Source of the DNA: Leptoclinus maculatus
Taxonomy: Eukaryota > Chordata > Actinopteri > Perciformes > Stichaeidae
DNA: 64,000 nucleotides
NCBI GenBank assembly: GCA_032191485.1
Contig: JAVDOI010000002.1
Coordinates: 8,237,120-8,301,119, forward strand
Direction: 5' to 3'
The position numbers were made by a program, and so were the translations under genes. Below, in pieces: positions 56,701 to 62,030 of the stretch. A model generated the notes under the pieces. It saw only the letters and a list, made by a program, of their open reading frames with translations, did no database searches and was not told the DNA's origin. Position 1 is the first letter of the stretch; each line of letters begins with the position of its first letter.

Positions 56701-57660
56701 ACTGCAGGTGAGCCAATCGGTGTTACTCAAACATTTGATCATCTTGGCCACTGTCCTGAACCAATCGATGCCTTGCTTTTATTTACAACCATTTGGCTGT
56801 ACTCCGATTCCTCTCTGCTTCTTCTGTAGCCTTCACAGCTGGAGACGTCCTTTGAAGCTCATCTCTGCATTGTCCTCTCCGCATTCCTGCTGCCTTTTAT
56901 GACTCTCTGTCTTCCTGTCTCCAATGCTCCTCACTTCATGTTGAATGAAGATATCCCTAGATATTCTCTAAATCTGACCCTATCTGACCTTTTATACTTT
57001 CTTTCTTACAGTGTTCAATACTTCAGTGTTTAATACTTTTATGGCTTATACATATAGCTTAATACATTCAATGTGTCAATATACTGTAATATAATATCCT
57101 CTATCTGTAAACCTCCTGTAAACATAATACATTTCATAGATAAATATATTGCAACTCTTTAACCCATGGTAACATTCTTATTATTTTGACACTTCTATTC
57201 ACCATAAGAGGTGCTAATAATCATACTAAACTACTTCTAATACTAAAATCCTACTAATTCTATCTTCTATACTGAAATCCTTCACAATATCAATCGATAC
57301 AGAAAGCAACATTATTAACCCGCCCTCTCTTGTTTTAGGACCTAGAGAACGCAGCCGTTCTTATTTTGGCCAACAAGCAGGACGTGAATGGCTCGATGAC
57401 GGCGGCAGAGATCTCCCAGTGCCTCACACTCGAATCCCTCTCATCGCACTCCTGGCATGTTCAAGCTTGCTGCGCCCTGACAGGAGAAGGGTGAGTCTTC
57501 ACACCGTCCTGACTGTGTATGAGTCAACCCCCCAAAAAATGCCTTTACCTACATCAACTCCCGCTGTAATGACTCAACATGCTTCCATTTATTCTCTTCC
57601 CACCTTCCCAGTCTACCTGCCAGTCTGGACTGGATGAAGTCTCGGATTGTCGCGAACTAG
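41714..57660 (+). CDS. arl5c: ADP-ribosylation factor-like small GTPase 5C
   Basis: Six coding exons: 41714-41759, 42446-42506, 42605-42752, 43259-43342, 57339-57490 and 57612-57660. Total is 540 nt, 179 aa, exactly the length of ARL5 proteins. All junctions are GT-AG with matching phases. It begins MGFILTK, with Gly2 available for myristoylation. P-loop GLDNAGKTT, switch II WDIGGQES, NKQD and the CCALTGEG guanine-specificity loop are all present. ARL5-family GTPases act at the trans-Golgi in recruiting tethering factors for endosome-to-Golgi traffic. The assignment to ARL5C rather than 5A or 5B rests on its place beside cacnb1. Intron 4 is 14 kb because it contains a complete endogenous retrovirus in the opposite orientation; exons on both sides are intact. 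Confidence 0.93.
41825..41935 (+). repeat. Dispersed teleost repeat fragment
   Basis: Contains the phrase GGTGCCCTTGAGCAAGGCAC followed by CGGGACCCCCAAACTGCTC, a wording seen in abundant fish repeats. Short and class unassigned. It lies in arl5c intron 1. Confidence 0.45.
44178..44181 (+). repeat. Target site duplication, left (ATAT)
   Basis: ATAT directly before the left LTR matches ATAT at 57287-57290 after the right LTR. A 4-bp duplication is what gammaretrovirus-type integrases produce. Confidence 0.8.
44182..45090 (-). repeat. ERV 3' LTR
   Basis: 909 bp with TG...CA ends on either strand (TGTTAAGG at the left, CCTTCACA at the right). Base for base it reads the same as the right-hand LTR at a constant offset of 12196. 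The provirus is read right to left, so this is the 3' LTR. TATA and AATAAA/ATTAAA candidates correspond to those described for the 5' LTR. Confidence 0.97.
45091..45100 (-). promoter_or_regulatory. ERV polypurine tract
   Basis: AGGGGGGAAT on the viral sense strand immediately before the 3' LTR. It is the usual site and composition for plus-strand DNA priming. Confidence 0.8.
45189..47213 (-). CDS. env: ERV envelope glycoprotein (gamma-type Env)
   Basis: 674 aa, uninterrupted. A hydrophobic segment at residues 24-40 follows a 23-residue N-terminal tail, so it is a signal-anchor or leader. A basic RRRR site at 65-68 could release this leader. The surface subunit contains a CIVC (CXXC) motif at 279-282. 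A second furin-type site, RRRSRR at 442-447, marks the SU/TM boundary. TM carries the CX6CC motif at 552-560 and a membrane span at about 611-630 followed by a cysteine-rich, roughly 45-residue tail. Several N-glycosylation sequons are visible (for example NVT 79, NCS 366, NAS 372, NWS 407, NYT 514). CXXC plus CX6CC is the signature of a disulfide-linked gamma-type Env. The frame starts 14 nt after the pol stop and differs from it, so expression would need a spliced mRNA. Confidence 0.92.
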   Translation of the reverse strand: MTLPQAKQWHPFRDPRFSGLWKSVIILFLISIVTVVSTLVWEAKNKQDQTEIQSVAPVANQLNPRRRRDASLSRLDRANVTFTLTFVEGTTSSVRFDYCAVVPCPKYDNSYRWMDKTLCIAGNKCGPAKSRHGQFVSDHGCACDDWEWASLNTVSEGLESDPNPGFKDRLRMIKAPSSHHMCEVGQCNPLTLTLTDPKLIDGGLYVLQGQATADAPAPQGLLRFVVMPAKVINQEAEEAEDRQVIDTPWGEVWDAEFTDTNMWLKWVQYTSSRVRDTNCIVCSTSRPIATPVPSRFRPLSPDFRCILAMFASRNLPLLHTCQERHWEYPPVAYSDPPQFKKAEGPYDCIVSDVTDGPIMGHIARTNCSSTHNASDYHLKSVLKQTQTRADLWWYCGGRTLQPLLPNNWSGTCALVQLVLPFYILPVNEATYQDLVSPRTHARRRSRREAKAPIGSFDDRVYIDAIGVPRGVPNEFKARNQVGAGFESTFFWWSTINKNVDWINYIYYNQQRFVNYTRDAVTGLHAQLAQTSIMAMQNRMALDMMLAEKGGVCRMFGSVCCTFIPNNTAPDGSVTRALAGLTALSFELAENSGVDDKFTSWLEGMFGEWKSAVVTILISFCVVLAVVVVCGGCCVPCIRGTLLKLVDAALLRTSMQGTQLRVDDDVELERLLSHI
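47228..51412 (-). CDS. pol: ERV Pol: protease, 2H-like, RT, RNase H, integrase
   Basis: Open from the codon right after the gag UGA to a stop at 47228-47230; numbering here is from the codon at 51385. Aspartic protease: MVDSGAA at 23-29 and GRDLM at 91. A segment at about 175-270 carries H183-C-T and H246-V-T-L and resembles CNPase/2H phosphoesterases (see findings). Reverse transcriptase at about 340-600: VLDLANAFF (Asp450), MPQGFKDSP and YVDD 515-518. RNase H at about 812-960: FCDG (Asp818), YTDS (Asp882), GNDAAD (Asp949). Integrase: zinc motif H1034-x3-H1038 with C1068-x2-C1071, then catalytic Asp1100, Asp1161 and Glu1197 with DD35E spacing, and a GPY/F-like C-terminus (WTGPWEV). All catalytic residues I looked for are present. 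Pol has no start of its own and would be made by readthrough as Gag-Pol. Confidence 0.95.
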   Translation of the reverse strand, partial: RGPEDPEACVVYRAQTEPMVTCNVAGVDVEMMVDSGAAASCLRNLNGKTPPLSEKTMRTVGYSGKTEVQRFTTPLETTLGRQSLLHQFLYSPKCPVNLMGRDLMTRVGAEIQCSADGLRITFKGQPLTPWQTSGERILFMTNSEEPEERTEVFWARLLPGEREQPSVNKTYQDWKVWINSRGAYGSPIDPFHCTYNYLRTSDEEYTDAWEQEREGVQEIIRVTDIFVGPEGVAAHCEFTETQAQWYELKQVSEPHVTLAIAAGQEARSLGPMMKRAQEITSWSPTASPLLHHSPDKTIWKIAHCSRENCVLEKQELERHHGRELTDHPAAEDLLKRMPEQLWAKGDYDVGCTPHHTVKIEKKSGQPSVWRPQYRLEKDAGEGIAATIHGLLEAGVLRPADSNWNTPILPVPKPRGKGWRMVHDLREVNQATETKGIAVPNPYVALQNISPHHQYFSVLDLANAFFCLPLDPSSQEMFAFTFQGRRYTYNRMPQGFKDSPGIFNAALKEDLKELRLPEGVTLIQYVDDILLAAPSAESCLAATEAVLRRVAECGYKIKREKTQIGRRQVSFLGRVLSGNKKKISPEQKSAALTYAKPKIVQEMLGFLGLTGYSRSYVPNYVNLTQPLRDMLTKVGNRNLKAELIWSIEGEEAFIETKQCLAQAAALAAPDYKSDFHLDVGEKQGVVNAVLYQMRREGRAVLTYHSSKLDPIEQGQVGCTRHLAAIVKAVQKTAYIVMCHPLKIHTEHGVVAYLETQAFSLTAMRGARISDTLTQPHLSFTSEGVNMTSGLLHDEGTHDCAEVARKETKIRTDLKGEKDPDADMTLFCDGCCYRGPTGNIASYAVVEQLPDGTLVEAEAAIIPQPASAQLAEVVGLTRALSLAKDRKVNIYTDSAYAHGAVHLDGPQWLRRGFLTSSGAPVKHHEALKELLDAVMMPAQISVIKCKGHSKENDFESRGNDAADLAAKRAGGYIGNDTQMLVLSLNESQLAPTESDLVILQEKAGAYEHSQWLTHGATCKEGLWRSHDGRMVAPAELMHLLMIEAHGPSHESKRRTCAALEKHWWHPYSKEMVENFVTDCVTCNGYNNKLVYKCPMGSYPVPLAPFQEICIDYTDMGADNRVRGLRYMLVMVDRFSRWVEAIPCKNEDGATVVKWLRNELIPRYGIPRVIHSDNGSHFTNEHLAAVEKCLGIKHRHGSVYHPVSQGIVERANQTLKRKIAKICHNTSIKWPDALPLALMSMRNTEHNNTHLTPHEILTGRPMSGPPRSSSHGPSLDLLTLEIEEYTRALTKMSQVLFSQVTNAETAADGGKQVPVVVPGSWVWIKVHKRKWSEPRWTGPWEVVLATSHAAKVKGKTGADWHHLTHCAPAQVPSRTIAETRLNIKQSSFESKEVPEES
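50576..50863 (-). other. CNPase/2H-phosphoesterase-like segment in pol
   Basis: Pol residues 175-270. First motif PFHCTYNY (His183, Thr185), second PHVTLAIA (His246, Thr248), 63 residues apart. Between them a strand-like IIRVTDIFVGPEGVAAHCEF is followed by a short helix-like stretch, and after the second motif a helix (ARSLGPMMKRAQEI). This order matches the 2H fold as I know it from vertebrate CNPase and fish RICH proteins. It sits between protease and RT, where standard retroviruses have only a linker. Confidence 0.55.
51413..51415 (-). promoter_or_regulatory. In-frame UGA between gag and pol
   Basis: Single stop codon separating two otherwise continuous frames, context UAC UGA AGA GGC. 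The gag start at 53749 and the pol codon at 51385 are exactly 788 codons apart, so no frameshift is needed. Gammaretroviruses use a UAG here with a downstream pseudoknot. Confidence 0.75.
51413..53749 (-). CDS. gag: ERV Gag polyprotein
   Basis: 778 aa, starting at MMVSLSTQEV with no Gly2, so no N-myristoylation signal. A PPPY late-domain motif lies at 170-173 inside a proline run. A charged, coiled-coil-prone stretch (ERQQLERQRENQKRKDEKK) is at about 239-257. A capsid-like region runs from about 395 to 590 (QQYPLL...PWGHRDMDILEKTLP; IHQYLKRAEVEW). A Gly-Arg-rich box at about 667-688 precedes one CCHC zinc knuckle (C701, C704, H709, C714), and a proline-rich tail follows. Order and CCHC count resemble gammaretroviral Gag, but it is some 240 residues longer than the usual length of about 540. 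It ends at UGA (51413-51415), after which the same frame continues as pol. Confidence 0.93.
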   Translation of the reverse strand: MMVSLSTQEVLGRAKDRMEDLLEPKGRAKEWKKMEKYLARWQKNGCFPTETAPNEEHRYKVCSAALKARNDATADYEGASRMSKRGKKKALEKEEKRCADTQRLLTYWKAVDTATPEAEKGLPEVLKPKVTDVKPHKTATTTEHANTVYTSVYPVLPAAAHGQSDLPPPPPPYKHVTINPFAEQSSVQAVMYQVKGGTLDMTMEEEVLPRREDFRLPDTSSEEGTIDLNLKTIRNFHDERQQLERQRENQKRKDEKKVKSFQWTNDGELHRLNTTRDWDDGQTMTESEMKRVVGKDGEQFERLRREQEEKTRKVLKDESEKFEAKGTLTLRPWRHGTTREDDDDYPNSTDDEENMGATGGTPPLRRSRRNRKEPDRYREHMYPVRDEVSPLPQTQQYPLLVKSNGPAEFVPWGHRDMDILEKTLPPLGEGATPWIRLFEKLTAADKLALGDIRATIIRTEGTMQLNALETRTGTSARTDQTPFDGFRGAFWAAMRSIWPTKPNMNSITGLKIKSEEEIHQYLKRAEVEWHMATGGRHDSSEATTVVWRHTVQKGLPQSVQTALEGVVGLGSMEDATWRDHLTHYNKKHQTDETNGEEDLKKLTQRLLKLQIAAADREITKTQLAKKQMSVAEVQAPQQPQNQVVPPAPCPEALAPPVVYYQPPPQNGGRGRGRGYGRGRGYQAGGYGRPGNGENFRTNDECYSCGRWGHWARDCPRQMGGGMQYRGPPRRAPFPPQQQQYPRSGPPGPPAPPIMGPRQQQMPMSTSRQWDDVYQQGEY
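53768..53779 (-). promoter_or_regulatory. Tandem splice donors before gag
   Basis: Two perfect G|GTAAGT donors on the viral sense strand, with introns starting at 53779 and 53768, 11 nt apart and just upstream of the gag ATG. Use of either would remove gag and pol from the env message. Confidence 0.55.
53989..54066 (-). repeat. Heptamer TTAAAAA array
   Basis: About eleven near-perfect copies (plus-strand reading) inside the retroviral leader. Confidence 0.9.
54260..54697 (-). repeat. 107-bp minisatellite in ERV leader, 4 copies
   Basis: Units begin with GTTACAAGCCTAA at 54260, 54367, 54474 and 54589, giving periods of 107, 107 and 115. They share AAACCAACACTGCC, AATGCAAAATC and CAACAATGAAAGT. 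Confidence 0.93.
56289..56290 (-). promoter_or_regulatory. Consensus splice donor after ERV primer site
   Basis: Viral-sense CAACAG|GTAAGC, about 65 nt past the primer binding site. Paired with the acceptor candidate TTCTTACATTTTCCACAG at 53818 it would excise about 2.47 kb of leader, including all the tandem repeats. Confidence 0.5.
56355..56374 (-). promoter_or_regulatory. ERV primer binding site, tRNA-Trp-like
   Basis: Three bases after the 5' LTR the viral sense strand reads TGGTGACTCCTGACGTGATT. The complement of the tRNA-Trp 3' end is TGGTGACCCCGACGTGATT, so both flanks match and the centre differs by a substitution and one extra base. Confidence 0.55.
56378..57286 (-). repeat. ERV 5' LTR
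   Basis: 909 bp, ends TG...CA, reads identical to the 3' LTR. On the viral sense strand there are two promoter/poly(A) pairings. One is TATAAAAG at 56988-56996 with AATAAA at 56778-56783. The other is TATAAAG at 56658-56664 with ATTAAA at 56508-56513. The second gives R and U5 lengths nearer the usual, but the sequence alone does not decide. Confidence 0.96.
57287..57290 (+). repeat. Target site duplication, right (ATAT)
   Basis: Partner of the ATAT at 44178-44181. Confidence 0.8.
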
Positions 57661-58631
57661 AACGCGCTCAGACACAGTGGATCAAACCTCCTCAATCTGA
57701 ACCGACCTCGAGAGGCACCGCAGAGGCCAACCGTGTCAGGATTATTTTCACTGTTATGTGAGCGTGGCGTCGTGTGATAGAGCCGGCCTCGCCACACCTC
57801 TTACCCAGCTGTGTGAGGCCTCAGGGTGGACGAGCAACGGAGAAACATGGGTGATCTCAAGAGTTGGTTAACGATGACTTTTGCACTGTTCAAGAACCAC
57901 TCGGTTATGTTTTAATGATCTGGGTTAGCTGGAGAAGTTTTTCTCAGTTTACGGTTATGAAGATGTACGCCGGAGTGTTTAGTGTGCACCATGCTCGTTT
58001 AGACATCCTACCAGAGCAATGATCTCACTCTCCACTCCGGTCTCAATGGGATTCTTTCTTTTCAACCTACATTTGAGTCACTAAAACATATGTTTCCCGG
58101 GTAAAGTGTTGTTTGATTATGCTAATCTGGTGCCCGTTCATTGCTCCAGTGCCTACACATTAAGTTTTGAGCATGACAATCATGATCTAATTTTGTCCTT
58201 TTTTTGGTGATTCTTGTCACTGATGACTATCTTTCTTAATTTACCTTAACTATTTCTGCTGGAACCGAATTTAATACCTCACTAGTTATAAAAACAGCGT
58301 TCCAGTGACAAACTAAGTTGAGTTGCTTTAAAAGATTAATCCTATTATCATGAAAGACTTTTACACAATAACTGAGAATCTGAAAAACACATACCTCCTG
58401 TGGCCTCAGAAACTCTGCAATGTTGGGATACAAGTCTGCACCTGTTATAATGATATGTTATGCCATGAACAACAAGACCTAAACATGTTTAGTAATTTAT
58501 TTTAAGAAAACAAAGCTCTTTAACTATTTACTGTATATTACAGGAAATTCCTGATTAGGGAAAAGAGCTAGCTGCTAAGTATTGATTCATATTTTGAAAG
58601 TATGTATTATATTGTGTAATTTAAAAATAAA
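57661..58631 (+). other. arl5c: arl5c 3'UTR
   Basis: Follows the TAG at 57658-57660 and contains no further frame. AATAAA at 58626-58631 is the likely poly(A) signal. Confidence 0.6.
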
Positions 58632-59070
58632 TAAATATTATTATTATAAATATGTAGTCGGTGTGTTGTCAATGTTGTCCAGCTGTGATATTCTTTGTTT
58701 CAATAAGTGAGTGTGCTATTGAAGGCGATGGATTATATCTTTAGTACACACAGTAACAGCAATGACAAAAATATATGAGTATTGTGCCAACACTCATTCA
58801 CAGCAGTTTGTGCAGCAGCACAAAATATATTATATTATGTTGTAGTTTTTTTTATAATGGAGGATGTTAGGCTAGATACTGAAGCATACGCTGTTAAATA
58901 TTATATTAAATATTTTTAATATTAAATATTTTTCTGCCTATTATAATGGATAAGGCCTAAATCCAGCTAAAATGTTATGTTATAGCGGAAATAAACTTGA
59001 CGGCATGTCTCTAAAACAGTCTACCTATTTCTCTGGAAGGTAGATTTCAATAAAACAGAATTATAAAAAC

Positions 59071-59142
59071 AGGGGGCATCCGGATTTGAACCGGGGACCT
59101 CTTGATCTGCAGTCAAATGCTCTACCACTGAGCTATACCCCC
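59071..59142 (-). tRNA. tRNA-Cys (GCA)
   Basis: 72-nt cloverleaf on the minus strand, no intron. The acceptor GGGGGTA pairs with TGCCCCC and the discriminator is U. A box TAGCTCAGTGG, anticodon loop with GCA, and B box GGTTCAAATCC are present. A TTTTT pol III terminator follows immediately (59066-59070). One base pair at the start of the T stem (position 49-65) is C-A instead of C-G; everything else matches the vertebrate tRNA-Cys sequence I know. Confidence 0.95.
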
Positions 59143-61761
59143 TACAATGTCACGACGCTGTGTGGGCAGTATTAATAAATAATGACTCACACCACACCAG
59201 GCAGTGGTTATTTACATTTGGTTGAATACGATTAGATTATGTCGCCAGTCACGCAGGATTTCACTTGTATTTTCACAGGCACGACGTTATTTTGTCCACT
59301 AGGTGGAGAAATTAGCCTACCTTTGTGGCTACATGTACCCATAGACCGAGCTGTTATCTTACAGTCAAGTTAGAGCAAAAAAAGCCTTCTAAATTAAAAG
59401 AAAATGCGTCGTTCGTGGTTGTACATTAACACACAAAACACAAAGCGCTCTCTAATCTGTCGCCATTGTCGGAAGGGTGACGTCATTTGTTTGCGCCTGC
59501 CATAATCGTTATTGACTGTTGACAACTATACAATCCATTTTATGATGATTACGCTTTGCTTAGGTTTAGGAACAAGAAGAGACTTGTGTTAGGTTTTGAA
59601 GTCACGGACATCATGGTGTTAAACAAGGTTTAGTATTTAGGTTAAGGTTAGGAGAAAGACAGTTCACTTACATGCAGTAGTAGTGGAACATAACTAAGTA
59701 ACGTTAGACTACTATAGCCAGACTTACTTTGGTACAATTTTAAAGTAACTTTGCTGTACTTAAGCCGAGTATTTCCATTTTATGCTACCAACGCTACATA
59801 CTTCCTCCACTACATCTCAGAGGTAAATATTTTACCTCTTATTACTTATTAATCCATTAACGTTACATTTGTATGACACATTTAGTTACCGTTTCCTTTG
59901 CAAATTTGGATTATTAATACAAATATGAAATCAACTAATACATTATAGTTTAAGTAACCCAGCAGTAGAATATACAAAGTAATTCCAATTAGCTCCATCA
60001 TCAAATGAACATTACTTGAGGTGGATTTATGTCTTTAAGGACAGCCATATTGATATTAACTGTAATTTTGTAAATGAGGGCTGCTTGATTTTTGTTGAGT
60101 TGCCATTTTCTTTATTTTATAGCTCATAGAGCTAAATACGTATCTTCTTTCACTGACAATATGGGAAAACAGAATCACCTTTATTGACCAAGTATGTTGA
60201 CACATAACAAGGATGAAGCAAATACGGACATACAGCTAAACAAAAATATCAAGCAGAACAAATTCAAGCACTCTTCTCTGGCTTTTACTCAATCACATCA
60301 CTCTATGTAACCTTTTCAACTATTTAATAAAGTACTGCATGTTATAGGTTTAGGTTTATAGGTAACAGTGCATAGGTATAGGCCTATGTATTGACTTGTC
60401 TTAATTCCAAAAGGTGTCTTTTTTTCTTTAGCTTGACAGTGTAGCTGATCTAGCACAAACATGTCTGATTAATTCCTGTCAGAAAAAAAACTAAGGACTA
60501 TTCTCAGAGACACAGTTCAGTCCCAAGAGATGTTTTATTAATTTAAACTAAAAGAACACAAACAAATTAAAGCTGCAGCCTTTCGCAGGAGGGTGCCCAA
60601 AACTGCTCGGAGTCTGAGCCAAGGAAGGAACTAATGCTTCATAGGGTGTAGTTATTATAAAGTGTCCCCGAAAATTTGGGGAGTTTTGGGATATGATAAA
60701 GCCCCCAAAAAGGCAATTAATTTGGGGGGGAAATTAAAATAATTCCTTCAGTTTCAATAGGGCCTGACGTTGTCGGTGCTTGGACCCTAATTATCTAAAA
60801 GAAATTTCTGATAGAAATTAGAAGAATGTGCATGTTGATGAAACAATCGTAGTCTAATCATGATAGGTCTCTCTACAGTAAGGTCCCCTTTTGAACTCTG
60901 TTATGACTCCTTTCCTTATTTCCTCACTAATTTGCCTCTCCTTATCCAGATATTGGCTTTTTACCTGGATTCACCTCATCAGTGCAATTCATGAAAGAAC
61001 AAGCGATCCGAGCATTGTGCTCAGTAAGTGCAACATCTTCATTTTCACAGAAGAGGGAAATATAAAAGATGTGAAAATTATAGTTATTACAACCTCTGTG
61101 TTTGTTTAAAGTCAGCATGACTTCTCCACATAATCCAAACCTGCTGCTGGGCCCAATGTATGTTGTGTTTATGGTCTGTATTATGAACTAGGGTGCTGAT
61201 TGCCTTTCCAGCTGTGAATCCAATAAACGCTCAGCTGCCATTTTCTTTGCCAAGGATTCCGTGTTTGCTCTGAGAGCAGATAGAAATGAGTCAGCCACAG
61301 TGCTTGTATAAAGCTCGCTTTTTGTCAGTTTTACATCCCATAAAAAACAAGGCTTTTACATAACTGCTGGATATTAAACTGCGGTAGGGAGACTTTTATG
61401 TTCCATGTGGGCCGCATGTTATTAAGAGTAGAGACACAATGTTTTGGGGAGTCATAAACAGACTTGACATGGAATGAGTAATATCATAACCCTGAGTTCA
61501 GCCCTGGCATTGTTAGCATCATGATCACCTCGTCTAGTCTAAGATGTCACATTTCACACTGCTGACAGTCAAACCCCAGCGGATGGTTGGATGTTTGAAT
61601 CCCAAACAGAGGAATACATTGCATAATGTTCTAAAATTAAAAATAATGTAACTCAATATGCAGGCTTGTAACATGTGCAGATGATAACATTTCCCCTTTC
61701 TGCTCTAAAGCCTAATCCACTGATCCTTGTGTCTTTAGTTAAAAACATGGGTGGTGTGTGG

Positions 61762-61763
<2 letters not shown>
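59143..61763. other. Intergenic, no gene recognised
   Basis: AT-rich sequence downstream of the tRNA. No exon, RNA gene or clear transposon is visible. Confidence 0.5.

Positions 61764-61826
<63 letters not shown>
61764..61826 (+). repeat. (GA)n microsatellite
   Basis: Perfect GA run of about 63 bp, followed by purine-rich sequence that may be the 5'UTR of the candidate exon at 61952. Confidence 0.95.
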
Positions 61827-61831
<5 letters not shown>

Positions 61832-61951
61832 AGGGAGGAAGAGGAATTCAGAGAAAACTTGTTTTTTGCGAAGAGAGGAAGAGGAGGGAGAAGAAGAGGG
61901 GAGCTGAGACAAAAGCTTTTATTTTAATTTTTTTGTCTTCTTCTGGCCATC

Positions 61952-62030
61952 ATGTGTTTCGGTTTGGTGATGCTTTTCCTCTGTGTCTCCCAAACAGAGC
62001 TGGCAAATGTTTGGGTTCAACATCAAACAG
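61952..62030 (+). CDS. Candidate first coding exon with signal peptide
   Basis: ATG followed by 26 codons and one extra base, then a consensus donor CAG|GTGAGC. The peptide starts MCFGLVMLFLCVSQTELANV, which looks like a cleavable signal sequence. In human the neighbour beyond ARL5C is PLXDC1, a type I membrane protein with a signal peptide, in the orientation expected here. No second exon is recognised before the window ends, so identity is inferred only from position. It could also be chance. Confidence 0.3.

Larger units (their letters stand above)
44182..57286 (-). mobile_element. Full-length gamma-like endogenous retrovirus
   Basis: 13,105-bp provirus in arl5c intron 4, antisense to the gene. 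Order in its own direction: 5' LTR (56378-57286), primer binding site, 2.6-kb leader, gag, UGA, pol (PR, 2H-like segment, RT, RNase H, IN), env, polypurine tract, 3' LTR (44182-45090). The LTRs show no difference I can see and the three main frames have no premature stop or frameshift, so insertion is recent. Features pointing to the gammaretrovirus/epsilon-like side are the single-frame gag-stop-pol layout, YVDD-type RT, an integrase C-terminus with a GPY/F-like WTGPWEV module, CX6CC Env and the 4-bp duplication. Against a simple gammaretrovirus: total length, Gag of 778 aa, the leader and the extra pol segment. No accessory frame of note is seen. Confidence 0.95.

Noticed and set aside
43343..57338. 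Retroviral insertion as a disruption of arl5c
   Set aside because: Exons 4 and 5 and their splice sites are intact and the full 179-codon frame closes; the insertion is purely intronic.
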